Below the pieces are notes generated by a model. It did not search any database. It saw only the letters and a list, made by a program, of their open reading frames with translations, and had not been told where the DNA came from. DNA of 64,000 bases from Marinobacter lutaoensis. Its GTDB lineage: Bacteria; Pseudomonadota; Gammaproteobacteria; Pseudomonadales; Oleiphilaceae. The position numbers and the translations under genes are program-made. Location of the stretch: assembly GCF_001981305.1 (NCBI RefSeq), contig NZ_MSCW01000008.1:62001-126000 (forward strand), in the 5' to 3' direction. The stretch's first letter is position 1, and every line of letters begins with the position of its first letter. Shown here one piece after another: positions 27,127 through 37,392 of this stretch.

Positions 27127-27477
27127 ATGCAGGCAGAAGAGCTTAGAGATATCGTTGTGAGGGCGTTGGAGGACGTCAAGGCGGAGGACGTCAGCGTGAT
27201 CGATGTCCGGGAACGTACCAGTGTCACCGACTTCATGGTCTTGGCGTCCGGCACGTCCAATCGTCACGTCAAATCCCTGGCCGACTCGGTGGTGGAGGAA
27301 GCCAAGGAGAAAGGGGTGCGCGCCGCCAACGTCGAGGGCGCCAATGCCAGTGACTGGATCCTGGTCGACCTTGGTGACGTCGTGGTGCATGTCATGATGC
27401 CCGCCACCCGTGAATTTTATGATCTGGAGCGTTTCTGGCGAGACGCCCCGGATCTTGGTGTTGCGGGCAGCGAATAA
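27127..27477 (+). CDS. rsfS: Ribosome silencing factor RsfS
   Basis: 116 residues from the ATG at 27127 ([16 protein letters not shown]), with CAGGGG upstream; the same frame is open into nadD but unrelated there. The Iojap/RsfS motifs [17 protein letters not shown] and [16 protein letters not shown] are clear. It binds ribosomal protein L14 and blocks subunit joining in starvation. It is 2 bp before rlmH. Confidence 0.97.
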   Translation: MQAEELRDIVVRALEDVKAEDVSVIDVRERTSVTDFMVLASGTSNRHVKSLADSVVEEAKEKGVRAANVEGANASDWILVDLGDVVVHVMMPATREFYDLERFWRDAPDLGVAGSE

Positions 27478-27479
27478 AC

Positions 27480-27950
27480 ATGCGGTTGCGTCTGATCTGC
27501 GTGGGGCAGAAAATGCCCGACTGGGTCAGCGCCGGGTTCAGTGACTACGCCCGACGCATGCCTCCGGAACTCCCCCTCGAACTGGTTGAAATCCCCATGG
27601 CACACCGGGGCAAGAACCCGGACATCCCCAGGCTGGTACAGAAGGAAAGCGATGCCATCCTCGCCGCCACCGCGCCGGGCGACCGGGTGGTGGCGCTGGA
27701 GGTGGGTGGTCGGGCCTGGTCTACCGAAACGCTGGCCCGCCAGCTGGAAAGCTGGCAGATGGATGGCCGGGATGTGTGCTTCCTGGTCGGCGGCCCGGAC
27801 GGGCTGGGGGATGCCTGCCGGCAGCGGGCGGACCAGCAGTGGTCATTGTCCCCCCTGACGCTGCCCCATCCCCTGGTGCGCATCATCCTGGCGGAGCAGC
27901 TGTACCGGGCTTGGTCCATCACCCGCAACCATCCATATCACCGGGCGTAG
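27480..27950 (+). CDS. rlmH: 23S rRNA pseudouridine(1915) N3-methyltransferase RlmH
   Basis: 156 residues, SPOUT fold. The SAM-binding knot segment [12 protein letters not shown] and the C-terminal [19 protein letters not shown], ending with NHPYHR, are diagnostic. It methylates the pseudouridine at position 1915 in helix 69 of 23S rRNA. It is tightly placed between rsfS and mrdA, matching the conserved order. Confidence 0.98.
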   Translation: MRLRLICVGQKMPDWVSAGFSDYARRMPPELPLELVEIPMAHRGKNPDIPRLVQKESDAILAATAPGDRVVALEVGGRAWSTETLARQLESWQMDGRDVCFLVGGPDGLGDACRQRADQQWSLSPLTLPHPLVRIILAEQLYRAWSITRNHPYHRA

Positions 27951-27959
27951 GAGACGGCT

Positions 27960-29852
27960 GTGCCGTGGGGTGAACTGAAAGACGTCGCGGCCGAGCGCAG
28001 GCTGTTCCAGCGTCGCGCGCTGGTGATGGTGATCTTCATCATCGTCATGCTGGGCGTGCTGGTGGCGCGCATGTACCAGCTCCAGATCGTCGAGCATGAC
28101 ATCTACACCACCCTGTCCGACAAGAACCGGGTCCAGGTTCAGTCGGTGCCGCCTCCCCGGGGCCTGATCTACGACCGCAATCACGAACTGCTGGCGGAGA
28201 ACCGGCCGGTGTTCAGCGTCACCCTGGTGCCTGAGCGGGTCGAGGGCATGGAGGAAACGCTGACGCGCCTTGAGAGCCTTCTGGAAATCTCCGAGCAGGA
28301 CCTGACCCGCTTTCAACGCCGGTTGCGCGAGCCCCGGCGACCGTTTCAGGAAATTCCCCTGCGCTACGACCTGACGGAAGAGGAAATCGCCCGCCTGGCG
28401 GTGCATCGCCACGAACTGCCCGGCGTCGAGGTCAAGGCGGAGCTGGTGCGCTACTACCCCCACAGCGAGCTGACATCCCATGTCCTGGGCTACGTTGGGC
28501 GTATCAACCGGGACGAGCTCAAGCGCATTGACCCGGTCAACTACGCGGGCACCAACTACATTGGCAAGTCTGGGATCGAACGCTTCTACGAGAACGTGCT
28601 GCACGGCAAGGTGGGTTACCAGCACGTCGAAACCAACGCGCGCGGTCGCACCCTGAGGGTCCTGGAGCGGAAGAACCCGGTGCCGGGAGAGGACCTGCAG
28701 TTGCACTTGGACCTGCGCCTGCAGAAGCGGGCCTACGAACTGCTGGACGGTCGCCGGGGGGCGGTGGTGGCAATCGAGCCCAAGACCGGGGGAATCCTGG
28801 CGCTGGCCAGCGTGCCGGGGTTCGACACCAACAAATTCGTGACCGGCATCAGTGTCGATGACTATCGGGCGCTGAGCGAAAGCAAGGACAAGCCCCTGTT
28901 CAACCGGGCCCTGCGTGGCCAGTACCCACCGGGCTCGACGCTTAAGCCGATGCTGGCGGTGGCGGCCCTGGACAGCGGCGCCACCACCCGGGATTACACC
29001 ATCTGGGACCCGGGCTACTTCCAGCTCAAGGAAGGCGGTCGCCGCTACCGGGACTGGAAGCGGGGCGGCCATGGCTGGGTCGATCTCAAGGACGCGGTGG
29101 CCGAATCCTGTGACGTCTATTTCTATGAGGTGGCGGTGAAGATGGGGGTGGACACTATGTCCAACTACCTGTCGAGTTTCGGTTTCGGAGAAGACGCCAC
29201 CCTGGACGTGGCCGGGGCTCTCAGTGGTCTGCTGCCGTCCCGGGAATGGAAGCAGGCGGTTCGCAACGAGCCCTGGTATCCGGGCGACTCGGTTAACCTG
29301 GGTATCGGCCAGGGCTTCATGCTGGCGACGCCGTTGCAGCTGGCTACCGCCACCGCTCTGATCGCCAACCGTGGCCGCTGGGTGGAGCCCCGCCTGCTGC
29401 AGGACGTCGTCGGTGACGAGCCCCTGGAGGAGGTCCTGCCCCCGGAAACCCACGAACCGCTGAAACTGAAGAATCCGGACGACTGGGAATACGTGGTGGA
29501 GAGCATGGCCGAAGTCATGCACGGCCGGAAGGGGACCGCCCGGGGGGCCGGCCGGGGCGCGCCCTACCGGATGGCGGGCAAGACCGGTACGGCCCAGGTG
29601 TTCAGCCTGGAGGAAGATGAGGAATACGATGCCGACGAGGTGCGGGAGCGCCTTCGGGACCACGCCTTGTTTGTCGGCTTCGCGCCCGTGGACGATCCCA
29701 AGATCGTGGTGTCGGTGATCGTCGAGAACGGCGGCAGCGGCAGTGGCACCGCCGCGCCGGTGGCCCGGGCGCTGTTTGACGCCTGGCTGCTGGAGTTCTC
29801 GAAGGACGAGGACGGACAGAACCTGGTGAGCCAGACGGAGGCAGCCCACTAA
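27960..29852 (+). CDS. mrdA: Penicillin-binding protein 2, MrdA
   Basis: 630 residues from a GTG at 27960 with AGGAG 6 bp upstream. One N-terminal membrane anchor (about 20-38) is followed by the PBP dimerisation region and a transpeptidase domain with SxxK (S326-T-L-K329), SCD as the SxN-type motif (383-385) and KTG (541-543). It cross-links peptidoglycan during cell elongation with RodA, whose ATG overlaps its stop by one base. Confidence 0.98.
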   Translation: MPWGELKDVAAERRLFQRRALVMVIFIIVMLGVLVARMYQLQIVEHDIYTTLSDKNRVQVQSVPPPRGLIYDRNHELLAENRPVFSVTLVPERVEGMEETLTRLESLLEISEQDLTRFQRRLREPRRPFQEIPLRYDLTEEEIARLAVHRHELPGVEVKAELVRYYPHSELTSHVLGYVGRINRDELKRIDPVNYAGTNYIGKSGIERFYENVLHGKVGYQHVETNARGRTLRVLERKNPVPGEDLQLHLDLRLQKRAYELLDGRRGAVVAIEPKTGGILALASVPGFDTNKFVTGISVDDYRALSESKDKPLFNRALRGQYPPGSTLKPMLAVAALDSGATTRDYTIWDPGYFQLKEGGRRYRDWKRGGHGWVDLKDAVAESCDVYFYEVAVKMGVDTMSNYLSSFGFGEDATLDVAGALSGLLPSREWKQAVRNEPWYPGDSVNLGIGQGFMLATPLQLATATALIANRGRWVEPRLLQDVVGDEPLEEVLPPETHEPLKLKNPDDWEYVVESMAEVMHGRKGTARGAGRGAPYRMAGKTGTAQVFSLEEDEEYDADEVRERLRDHALFVGFAPVDDPKIVVSVIVENGGSGSGTAAPVARALFDAWLLEFSKDEDGQNLVSQTEAAH

Positions 29853-30994
29853 TGGCACTGAAAGATCTGCTGGATACGCCATCCTCCGGCTCCCTGGGCC
29901 GGCCCCGCAACCTGTGGTCGATGCTGCACCTGGACCCGGTGCTGATGGTCCTGATCCTGGTGCTGGTGTGTGCAGGCCTGTTTGTCCTGTACAGCGGCGC
30001 GGACCGCAACATCGACGTGGTCAAGGCCCAGGGCGTGCGCCTGGCGGTGGCCTTCGTGGTCATGCTGGTGTTCGCCCAGCTGGACCCGGCGGTGTTTCGC
30101 CGCTGGGCGCCCTGGCTGTACGGTGTCGGCATCGTGGCCCTGGCGGCGGTGCTGGTGGTGGGGGTCGGTGCCAAGGGTGCGCAGCGCTGGCTGGCGCTGC
30201 CGGGGCTGCCCCGTTTCCAGCCGTCCGAGCTGATGAAACTGGTGGTGCCGATGATGGCCGCCTGGTATCTGTCCCGGCACTACATCCCACCCCGTCTGCC
30301 GCAGGTGGCGGTGGGGCTGGCCATTGTGCTGGTGCCCATGGTGATGATCATAGAGCAGCCGGACCTGGGAACGTCCCTGCTGGTGGGCATGGCCGGGATC
30401 TTCGTGGTGTTTTTCGCCGGTATCAGCTGGAAACTGATTTCCGCCTGTCTGGCGATGGTGTCGGTGTCGGCGCCGCTGATGTGGTTTTTCGTCATGCGGG
30501 ATTACCAGAAACAGCGGGTGCTGACACTGCTGGATCCGCAAAGTGACCCGCTGGGCGCCGGCTGGAACATCATCCAGTCCAAAACCGCCATTGGCTCGGG
30601 GGGGCTCGAGGGCAAAGGCTGGCTGCTGGGGACCCAGTCGCACCTGGAATTCCTCCCGGAGAGTCATACCGACTTCATCGTGGCCGTCCTGGCCGAGGAG
30701 TTTGGCTTTGTCGGCATGATGCTGTTGCTGACCCTGTATCTGCTGATCATCCTGCGTTGCCTGTACATCGCGGTGACGGCCCAGGACTCGTTCAGCCGGC
30801 TGGTGGCCGGTGCCCTGACCATGACCTTCTTCATCTACGTTTTCGTCAACATCGGCATGGTCAGCGGTCTGCTGCCGGTGGTGGGGGTGCCGCTGCCACT
30901 GGTCAGCTATGGTGGTACCTCCAGCGTCACCCTGATGGCGGCGTTCGGGGTGCTGATGTCGATCCATACCCACCGGAGAATGATCACGGCGTGA
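29852..30994 (+). CDS. rodA: Rod-shape peptidoglycan glycosyltransferase RodA
   Basis: 380 residues with about ten membrane helices, SEDS family. Landmarks are PGLPRFQPSELMKL near residue 120, IIEQPDLGTSLL, QSKTAIGSGGLEGKGW with the catalytic-loop character, ESHTDFIVAVLAEEFG and VSYGGTSSVTLM at the end. It polymerises lipid II in the elongasome with PBP2. Translation start overlaps the mrdA stop (TAATG). Confidence 0.98.
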   Translation: MALKDLLDTPSSGSLGRPRNLWSMLHLDPVLMVLILVLVCAGLFVLYSGADRNIDVVKAQGVRLAVAFVVMLVFAQLDPAVFRRWAPWLYGVGIVALAAVLVVGVGAKGAQRWLALPGLPRFQPSELMKLVVPMMAAWYLSRHYIPPRLPQVAVGLAIVLVPMVMIIEQPDLGTSLLVGMAGIFVVFFAGISWKLISACLAMVSVSAPLMWFFVMRDYQKQRVLTLLDPQSDPLGAGWNIIQSKTAIGSGGLEGKGWLLGTQSHLEFLPESHTDFIVAVLAEEFGFVGMMLLLTLYLLIILRCLYIAVTAQDSFSRLVAGALTMTFFIYVFVNIGMVSGLLPVVGVPLPLVSYGGTSSVTLMAAFGVLMSIHTHRRMITA

Positions 30995-31106
30995 TCAACC
31001 ATGGCCGGTGGGTAATGGTGAAGGCCGGTGTGATACCGTTACAATGTTGCGGGGCCGTCTGCTCTGGGCGGGAAGGAGCAATGCGCGAGGTGTCCGAAGC
31101 GTGAAC

Positions 31107-31997
31107 ATGAACGTGCCGTTTTCCTGGCTGCTGGCCGCGCTGGCGGCCCTGATGCTGGCGGGATGTGCTTCGTCCCCGGAGACCGGTGTCTCCTCCCGCT
31201 ATGCCCTGGCCCAGGACCGGGCGCCGGCCGGGAACTTCGACGTGTCATCCCTGTCCGATGCCCAGCCGCGGTACGAGGAGCCGCGCCAGGCCGGGAACAA
31301 GTCGCCCTACACCGTGTGGGGCAAGACCTACCGGGTGCTGGCCAGCAATGACGGCTATGTTGCCCGGGGTACGGCGAGCTGGTATGGCGAGAAGTTCCAT
31401 GGTCACAAGACCTCCAATGGCGAGATCTTTGACATGTACCAGATGTCCGCGGCGCACAAGTCGCTGCGGATTCCCAGTTACGCGCGGGTAACCAATCTGG
31501 AGAACGGACGCTCCGTGATCGTTCGGGTGAACGACCGGGGACCGTTTCACAGTGACCGGCTGATCGACCTGTCGTACGCGGCCGCCAAGAAGCTGGGGTT
31601 CCAGGGGCGGGGAACGGCACCGGTGGAAGTTGCCGCCATCACGGTGCGACCGGACGGTTCCATGTTCCTGGCCGGTGAGCCGTTCCAGCCCGGCGAGTCC
31701 CATTCCCCGGCGGCGTCCGCTCCGGTGGTCGCTGAAGCCTCGACCGGGGGGGCGGAACAGGCGCTGTTCGTGCAGCTGGGCTCGTTCAGCAGCCGGGATC
31801 CGGCGGAAGCTCTGGTGAGCCGGGTTCGGGCGCTGTTGGACAATCCCGCGCGTATCCGGGCGTTCCAGACGGGCTCGGGCCTGTTCCACCGGGTTCAGGT
31901 GGGCCCGTTCGAAACCGAAGAAGATGCCCGGCAGACCCAGGCGTTGCTGGAGTCGCACGGTTTTTCCCAGACGATTCTGTTGACCGATTCGCACTGA
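31107..31997 (+). CDS. rlpA: Septal-ring lytic transglycosylase-like lipoprotein RlpA
   Basis: 296 residues from the ATG at 31107; a GTG at 31101 is an equal alternative. A lipoprotein signal ends in LAGC (Cys20). The double-psi beta-barrel domain shows GTASWYGEKFHGHKTSNGE, SVIVRVNDRGPF with the catalytic Asp region, and IDLSYAAAKKLG. A C-terminal SPOR domain (ALFVQLGSFSSRDPA, VQVGPFETEEDA) binds denuded glycan at the septum. It follows rodA directly, without the mltB gene common at this point in Pseudomonas. Confidence 0.95.
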   Translation: MNVPFSWLLAALAALMLAGCASSPETGVSSRYALAQDRAPAGNFDVSSLSDAQPRYEEPRQAGNKSPYTVWGKTYRVLASNDGYVARGTASWYGEKFHGHKTSNGEIFDMYQMSAAHKSLRIPSYARVTNLENGRSVIVRVNDRGPFHSDRLIDLSYAAAKKLGFQGRGTAPVEVAAITVRPDGSMFLAGEPFQPGESHSPAASAPVVAEASTGGAEQALFVQLGSFSSRDPAEALVSRVRALLDNPARIRAFQTGSGLFHRVQVGPFETEEDARQTQALLESHGFSQTILLTDSH

Positions 31998-32025
31998 CGA
32001 CCATAACCCGAAACAAACCTGACGA

Positions 32026-33204
32026 ATGAATGGACCCATGGCCATACAAACCAAGCTGCGTTTCCTCTCTGTCTTTCTCGTTTTTGCCCTGGCCCTGGCG
32101 GGCAAGGCCTTTGCCCAGTCCGTCCTGATTCCCTCGCCGCCCCAGATCGCCGGCAGCTCCTACGTGCTGATGGATCCCAAGAGCGGCCAGGTGATCATGG
32201 AGGAGAACAGTCACGAACGGCTGCCGCCGGCGAGCCTGACGAAAATGATGACGGCCTATATCGTCGAGCGTGAGCTGGCCGAGGGCCGGATCACCCTGAC
32301 CGACATGGTTCCTATCAGCGTCAAGGCCTGGAAGACGGAAGGGTCCCGGACCTTCGTGCGGGAGGGCACCACGGTGTCGGTGGAGAACCTGCTCAAGGGT
32401 GTGATCATCCAGTCCGGCAACGACGCCACGGTGGCGCTCGCCGAGTACATTGCCGGTAGCGAGGGGGCCTTCGTCGACATCATGAACCAGCAGGCCCAGC
32501 TGCTGGGTATGAAAGACACCCATTTCGAGAATGCCACCGGGCTGCCGGCGCCGGAGCACTACTCCACGGCCTACGACCTGGCTCTGCTGGCGCGCGCGAT
32601 CATCAACGACTATCCGGAAAACTACTCGATCTACGCCCAGAAACATTTCACCTACAACAACATCCGTCAGCCGAACCGGAACAGCCTGCTGTGGCGTGAC
32701 CCCAGCGTCGACGGTCTCAAGACCGGACACACCGAGGAGGCCGGATACTGCCTGGTGGCGTCGGCGAAGCGGGAGAACACCCGGTTCATCGCCGTGGTGA
32801 TGGGCACCAGCAGCTCCGAAGCCCGGGCACAGGAGGTGCAGAAAATGCTCAACTATGGTTTCCGCTACTACGAAAGCGAACGCCTGTTCGGTGCCGGCCA
32901 GGAGCTGATGGAAGCCCGGGTCTGGGGTGGCCAGAGCGACCAGCTGTCCGTTGGCCTGCCCGAGGACGTCTTCGTGACCATCCCCCGGGGTACCCGCAAT
33001 CAGCTGGAGTCTGTGGTGGATCTTGATTCCGTCATCAAAGCCCCCATACAAGCGGGGGACGAGCTGGGCCGGGTCAAGGTGAGCCTGAACGGCACGGTAC
33101 TGGTGGACCGGCCGGTGCTGGCCCTGGACGATGTCCCGGAAGGTGGCTTCTTCAAGCGGATCTGGGATGCCATCAAGCTCTTTTTCGTGCAGTTGTTCCA
33201 ATAA
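32026..33204 (+). CDS. dacA: D-alanyl-D-alanine carboxypeptidase DacA (PBP5-type)
   Basis: 392 residues with a signal peptide ending in GKAFA-QS. The penicillin-binding motifs are SLTK (70-73), SGN in IQSGNDATVAL, and KTG in GLKTGHTEEAG. A C-terminal beta domain ends in an amphipathic membrane anchor (GFFKRIWDAIKLFFVQLF). It trims the terminal D-Ala from peptidoglycan stem peptides. ATG 32026 or 32038 could both be used; neither has a strong ribosome site. Confidence 0.97.
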   Translation: MNGPMAIQTKLRFLSVFLVFALALAGKAFAQSVLIPSPPQIAGSSYVLMDPKSGQVIMEENSHERLPPASLTKMMTAYIVERELAEGRITLTDMVPISVKAWKTEGSRTFVREGTTVSVENLLKGVIIQSGNDATVALAEYIAGSEGAFVDIMNQQAQLLGMKDTHFENATGLPAPEHYSTAYDLALLARAIINDYPENYSIYAQKHFTYNNIRQPNRNSLLWRDPSVDGLKTGHTEEAGYCLVASAKRENTRFIAVVMGTSSSEARAQEVQKMLNYGFRYYESERLFGAGQELMEARVWGGQSDQLSVGLPEDVFVTIPRGTRNQLESVVDLDSVIKAPIQAGDELGRVKVSLNGTVLVDRPVLALDDVPEGGFFKRIWDAIKLFFVQLFQ

Positions 33205-33233
33205 CGGGGGCCGGCCTCCGGGAGTGAAGACAC

Positions 33234-33503
33234 ATGGGCGAACCGAACGCGCCAAAAATCGAATTTCCCTGTGAGTACGTCATCAAGGTGATAGGGGACT
33301 CGGCCCCGGATTTCCGTGATTTCGTGGTGACGGTGGTCGAGACTCACGCTCCGGGTCTCCGGGAAACCGACATCTCCGTGACCGAAAGCAGCCGGGGGCG
33401 ATTTTCGTCGGTTCAGTTGCGGATCGTCGCGACCGGCGAGGCGCAGCTCAAGGCCCTGTTCGCCGAACTTAAGGCCAGTGGCCGGGTGCGCATGGTGCTG
33501 TGA
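33234..33503 (+). CDS. ybeD: YbeD/DUF493 family protein
   Basis: 89 residues with an ACT-like ferredoxin fold: [20 protein letters not shown] at the start and [18 protein letters not shown] at the end, the family's normal limits. Its molecular role is not settled. Position between dacA and lipB is conserved in gammaproteobacteria. The stop overlaps the lipB ATG (TGATG). Confidence 0.93.
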   Translation: MGEPNAPKIEFPCEYVIKVIGDSAPDFRDFVVTVVETHAPGLRETDISVTESSRGRFSSVQLRIVATGEAQLKALFAELKASGRVRMVL

Positions 33504-34147
33504 TGGCCGAACCTGAACTGGTGGTTCGCTCCCTCGGCGAACAGCCATACCTGGATACCTGGGAAGCCATGAAACGCTTCACCGCGACCCGGGACGAGCA
33601 GAGCGCGGACGAACTCTGGTGTCTGGAGCATCCCCGGGTGTTTACCCAGGGCCAGGCGGGCAAGGCGGAGCATGTCCTGATGCCGGGCGATATTCCGGTG
33701 ATCCAGGTGGACCGGGGCGGCCAGGTGACCTACCACGGTCCTGGCCAGCTGGTGGTGTACCTGTTGCTGGATCTGCCCCGCAAAGGCCTGGGGGTTCGGG
33801 CTCTGGTGGACCAGATCGAACAGGCCATCGTCCGCACCCTGGCTGACCTCGGGGTGTCGGCGGCGCCCCGGGCGGATGCTCCGGGGGTCTACGTCGACGG
33901 CGCCAAGATTGCCTCGCTGGGGCTGCGGGTGCGGCGGGGCTGTTCCTTTCACGGCTTGGCCCTGAACGTCGACATGGACCTGGAGCCGTTCAGCCGGATC
34001 AACCCCTGTGGTCATGCGGGCATGCCCATGTGCCAAGTGCGGGACTTCGTGCCTGGAGCGACGGTGGCGGATCTGGAAGCCCGCTTGGTCCGGCATCTGG
34101 GCGAAGGCCTCGGCTACGTCAATCCCCGGTTCCTGAACGGCTGGTGA
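33503..34147 (+). CDS. lipB: Octanoyl-[ACP]:protein N-octanoyltransferase LipB
   Basis: 214 residues starting in the TGATG overlap with ybeD. Key segments are [16 protein letters not shown] (71-86), K135 in GAKIAS, and the catalytic Cys169 in NPCGHAG. It moves octanoate from acyl carrier protein to lipoyl domains. lipA, usually next, is instead at 60502-61551. The last 29 bp overlap the convergent diguanylate cyclase gene. Confidence 0.97.
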   Translation: MAEPELVVRSLGEQPYLDTWEAMKRFTATRDEQSADELWCLEHPRVFTQGQAGKAEHVLMPGDIPVIQVDRGGQVTYHGPGQLVVYLLLDLPRKGLGVRALVDQIEQAIVRTLADLGVSAAPRADAPGVYVDGAKIASLGLRVRRGCSFHGLALNVDMDLEPFSRINPCGHAGMPMCQVRDFVPGATVADLEARLVRHLGEGLGYVNPRFLNGW

Positions 34148-35240
34148 CATCATTCGCCACCGGGGTCGATTCATGGACTTGGTTGCGCCCGGCATGCTTG
34201 GCCAGATACAGGGCTTCGTCCGCCCGTTGCAGCAGGCGGTCCACGGACTCCCCCTCAAGGAGGGTTGCCACGCCGATGCTGACAGTGACCCTCAGCACCT
34301 GACCTCCCTCCTCGACCGTCGCGGCCTCGATGGCCGCCCGGACACGGTTGCCGGTTTGCCAGGCTTCGCCGGCGTTGGTTTCCGGCAATAGCACCAAGTA
34401 CTCTTCTCCGCCCCAGCGGGCCGGGGTGTCCACCTTCCGGCACGCCTGCTGCAGGGTCCGGGCCACCTGCCGGATGACCTGGTCGCCGGCGTGATGGCCG
34501 TAGCGGTCGTTGATGGCCTTGAACAGGTCGATGTCGATCAGCAGCACCGAGAACGGCCGCCGGTTGCGTAGGAAACGTTGGTACTCGCCATCCAGCTGCG
34601 CCAGGGCCTCGCGCCGGTTGGCCAGTTGCGTCAGGCTGTCGTGCTTGGCGGCGTGGTCCAGGTCGGCGGCCAACCTCAGGAGGCTCAGCTTGCTGCGCCG
34701 ACGGCTCTGATCCAAGACGTAACAGGTTGCCATCTCGAAGGCCAGCGCCAGCACCATCGACAGCCGGAAGCTGGCGCTGTGCGGGGGCTGGAACAGCAGA
34801 TCGCCGACCGGACTGAACAGCAGAATCAATCCGGCCAGCCCGCCCGCACAGGCAGTGATGCCGGTGCGGGCCTCGCTGATGTAGAAAATGACCGGGGGGT
34901 AGGCGAACAGCCAGATGATCGCGGAACCGTCCTCAACCGCCTGCACCGCCAGGTAGACGAACAAACCGGTGATCAGCGTGATGAAGGTGCGCCGATGCAG
35001 GGTCGGGTACCCCAGCAGGAGGTACACCAGACTGTTGAGTGCCAGCACCACCGCGAATGCCAGGAGTAGGGGTGCGGTAATCGGATCGGCGCCGGCCCGG
35101 GCGGCGCGGAGTGCGAAGAACAGCAGCAGCGGCACCGCGGTCAGGGTCAGCCCGTTGATCAGTGTGGGCACCGGGAGCTCGCCCCGGATCCGGAATCTGG
35201 ACAGGGTCGCCGGCTGGGGCCGGCGTGCGGTTTCGTTCAT
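34119..35240 (-). CDS. Membrane diguanylate cyclase with intact GGEEY site
   Basis: 373 residues. About six hydrophobic helices (35-175) form an N-terminal membrane sensor, then a full GGDEF domain: [14 protein letters not shown] (200-213), [16 protein letters not shown] with metal ligands, GGEEY (277-281), and the I-site RKVD (268-271). All elements needed for c-di-GMP synthesis and product inhibition are present, unlike the two degenerate relatives near 23-25 kb. It is convergent with lipB. Confidence 0.95.
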   Translation of the reverse strand: MNETARRPQPATLSRFRIRGELPVPTLINGLTLTAVPLLLFFALRAARAGADPITAPLLLAFAVVLALNSLVYLLLGYPTLHRRTFITLITGLFVYLAVQAVEDGSAIIWLFAYPPVIFYISEARTGITACAGGLAGLILLFSPVGDLLFQPPHSASFRLSMVLALAFEMATCYVLDQSRRRSKLSLLRLAADLDHAAKHDSLTQLANRREALAQLDGEYQRFLRNRRPFSVLLIDIDLFKAINDRYGHHAGDQVIRQVARTLQQACRKVDTPARWGGEEYLVLLPETNAGEAWQTGNRVRAAIEAATVEEGGQVLRVTVSIGVATLLEGESVDRLLQRADEALYLAKHAGRNQVHESTPVANDVTSRSGTGD

Positions 35241-35494
35241 GGGGTTGGCGTATTGTTGTGATTATTGGGAATCGGCCCGAATCCAAAGGGTAGACGGGAA
35301 TGCGTCACCGGACGGTGTCAAAACGTAAACGCAGCTATACCCCGGGCGCAGCGCCCAGGCATTGGCCGTCAGGCCGGCATTTGGGGGTCGAAACGGTGAC
35401 GATGCCCCGGTACAGTAACCGTATAATGATGGGAGGGGCCGCGCGCCGGCCGACATTTGCCCGACATCCATTCCCTGACAACCACGGGTTGCCC

Positions 35495-36937
35495 ATGTCC
35501 TCAAGACGTTCCGGAACAACCGTATCCCGCATCAAGACCGGCAGCTTCGAGCGCAAGCTCAGCCTGACCCGGGCCGGCCTGTTTGCCGGCACCCGTATGG
35601 CTTCGCACATGGCCACCAACTGGTGGGGCAGCAAGGACCGGCGCGAGGCGCGCCGGCGGGCCATGCTGTCTAACCAGGCCCGCTTTCTGGTGGAGGAGCT
35701 GGGGCGGCTGAAGGGCAGCGTCGTCAAGATCGGCCAGGTCATGGCCCTGTACGGCGAGCATTTCCTACCGGAAGAGGTGACCGAGGCACTGCACACCCTG
35801 GAAGACCAGACCACCTCGCTGGCCTGGCCCTCCATCGAGCGGGTGTTGACGGAAGAACTGGGCGCCGGCCGCTTGGCGGAACTGGAAATTGATCCGGAGC
35901 CCATTGGGGCCGCCTCCCTGGGCCAGGTGCACCGGGCAGTGCGGCGCCGCGACGGCCTGGAGCTGGTGCTGAAGGTTCAATACCCGGGCGTGGCGGATGC
36001 CGTGGACAGCGACCTCAACGCCGTGGCCCAGCTGCTGAAAGTGGCCCGTCTGGTGAACTTCGGCCCGGAATTTGACGACTGGCTGGAAGAAGTTCGGGAC
36101 ATGATGCACCGCGAGGTGGACTATCGTCTCGAGGCCCGTACCACCGAGAAGTTTCGGGCCATGCTGGCGTCGGATCCCCGTTTCATCGTTCCCCGGGTGC
36201 TGCCGGAGTACTCGTCCCGGCAGGTGATCGCTTCCACCTACGAGCACGGCCACTCGGTGGCGTCTCCGGAGGTGCGGGCGCTGCCGCTGCACCGGCGCAG
36301 CGCCTTGGGGCGTGCGGCCCTGGAGCTGTTCTTCCGCGAGCTGTTTGTCTGGGGGGAAATCCAGACCGATCCGAACTTCGGCAACTATCGCATCCGCATC
36401 GCCGGCGAGGCGGGCGAGGACCCCGGCCACGACCGCATCGTGCTGCTGGATTTCGGCGCCGTCCAGTCCTACTCGGATGCTTTCCTGGCCCCAGTGATCC
36501 AGATGATCCGGGCGTCCTACGAGCAGGACCTGGAGGCGGTGATCGACGGCGGCGTGAAGCTGCGCTTCATGAGCCCGGAGTGGCCCCGGGAGGTACTGGA
36601 AACGTTTGGCCGGGTCTGCATGTCGGTGCTCGAGCCCCTGGCGCGGGACCGCGGCCAGTGGCCGGCGCATGCCGTCAATGCCCGGGGTGAGTACCGATGG
36701 AAGCAGAGCGATCTGCCCTCCCGGGTGGCCCGGGACGCCGCCCGGTCCGCCATCAGTCGGTACTTCCGGGTGCCACCCAAGGAATTCGTGTTTCTCAACC
36801 GCAAGCTGATCGGGGTCTACACCTTCATCGCGGTGCTGCAGGCGGAATTTAACGGCGAGGACCTGCTGCGCCGCTACCTCTATAGCGAGAGTCAGGCCCC
36901 GGACATCGCCAGCACCACCCAGAGCACGAAGGCGTAG
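35495..36937 (+). CDS. ABC1/ADCK (UbiB-like) atypical kinase family protein
   Basis: 480 residues from the ATG at 35495; the frame is open upstream but reads as non-coding. Family hallmarks are KIGQ in SVVKIGQVMAL, the Ala-rich loop IGAASLGQVHRA, the lysine in LVLKVQYPG, QTDPNFGNY and the DFG-like LLDFGAVQ. No obvious C-terminal membrane pair as in UbiB is seen, so it is nearer to cytosolic ABC1 ATPases. Members support quinone biosynthesis or lipid handling; substrate unknown. The last 46 bp overlap the convergent yqaA-like gene. Confidence 0.9.
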   Translation: MSSRRSGTTVSRIKTGSFERKLSLTRAGLFAGTRMASHMATNWWGSKDRREARRRAMLSNQARFLVEELGRLKGSVVKIGQVMALYGEHFLPEEVTEALHTLEDQTTSLAWPSIERVLTEELGAGRLAELEIDPEPIGAASLGQVHRAVRRRDGLELVLKVQYPGVADAVDSDLNAVAQLLKVARLVNFGPEFDDWLEEVRDMMHREVDYRLEARTTEKFRAMLASDPRFIVPRVLPEYSSRQVIASTYEHGHSVASPEVRALPLHRRSALGRAALELFFRELFVWGEIQTDPNFGNYRIRIAGEAGEDPGHDRIVLLDFGAVQSYSDAFLAPVIQMIRASYEQDLEAVIDGGVKLRFMSPEWPREVLETFGRVCMSVLEPLARDRGQWPAHAVNARGEYRWKQSDLPSRVARDAARSAISRYFRVPPKEFVFLNRKLIGVYTFIAVLQAEFNGEDLLRRYLYSESQAPDIASTTQSTKA

Positions 36938-37332
36938 CGCAGACCCTTGCCGATTGCCACCAGCACAATGAAGTTGAGCCAGGGCACGCGCATGATGCCG
37001 CCGACCAGGGTCAGCGCATCGCCGCCAAGCGGCAGCCACGACAGCAGCAGGGACCACTGGCCATAGCGGTTGAAGCGGTTGCGTGCCCGGTGCAGCTGCA
37101 TCTCGCTGATCGGAAACCAGCGTTTGTGCTTAAAGCGATCCACCTGCCGGCCGATAACCCCATTGACCACTGACCCCAACGTATTGCCAAGGGTCGCCCA
37201 GAACCACAGCCAGCCGTAGGCGTACCCCTGGGTGACCATGCCTCCGAGCAGAACCTCCGAATAGGCGGGGAGCAGGGTGGCGGCGGCAAAAGCCGTCAGG
37301 AACAGCGTCAGGTAAGCCACTTGAGTCTCCAT
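36892..37332 (-). CDS. YqaA-type small VTT-domain membrane protein
   Basis: 146 residues from the ATG at 37332 ([15 protein letters not shown]). Four or five hydrophobic segments, with [34 protein letters not shown] and [20 protein letters not shown], match the YqaA branch of the DedA/VTT superfamily. Function is not known; the superfamily includes lipid scramblases and flippases. It converges on the ABC1 gene and is divergent from the chemoreceptor gene with about 60 bp between. Confidence 0.85.
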   Translation of the reverse strand: METQVAYLTLFLTAFAAATLLPAYSEVLLGGMVTQGYAYGWLWFWATLGNTLGSVVNGVIGRQVDRFKHKRWFPISEMQLHRARNRFNRYGQWSLLLSWLPLGGDALTLVGGIMRVPWLNFIVLVAIGKGLRYAFVLWVVLAMSGA

Positions 37333-37392
37333 GCCTCGGGTTGTCGGGTTATAGTGGGCCTTGAACTCCCAGCGAATAGGTTGCCCCACACG

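Noticed and set aside
24849-27260. Minus-strand open frame of about 800 codons across proA and nadD
   Set aside because: Shadow of two certain genes, ending inside a third; low-complexity Arg/Pro/Gly-rich translation.
27843-29882. Antisense open frame of about 679 codons across mrdA
   Set aside because: Shadow of mrdA; composition typical of reverse-frame artefacts, no ribosome site, no recognisable domain.
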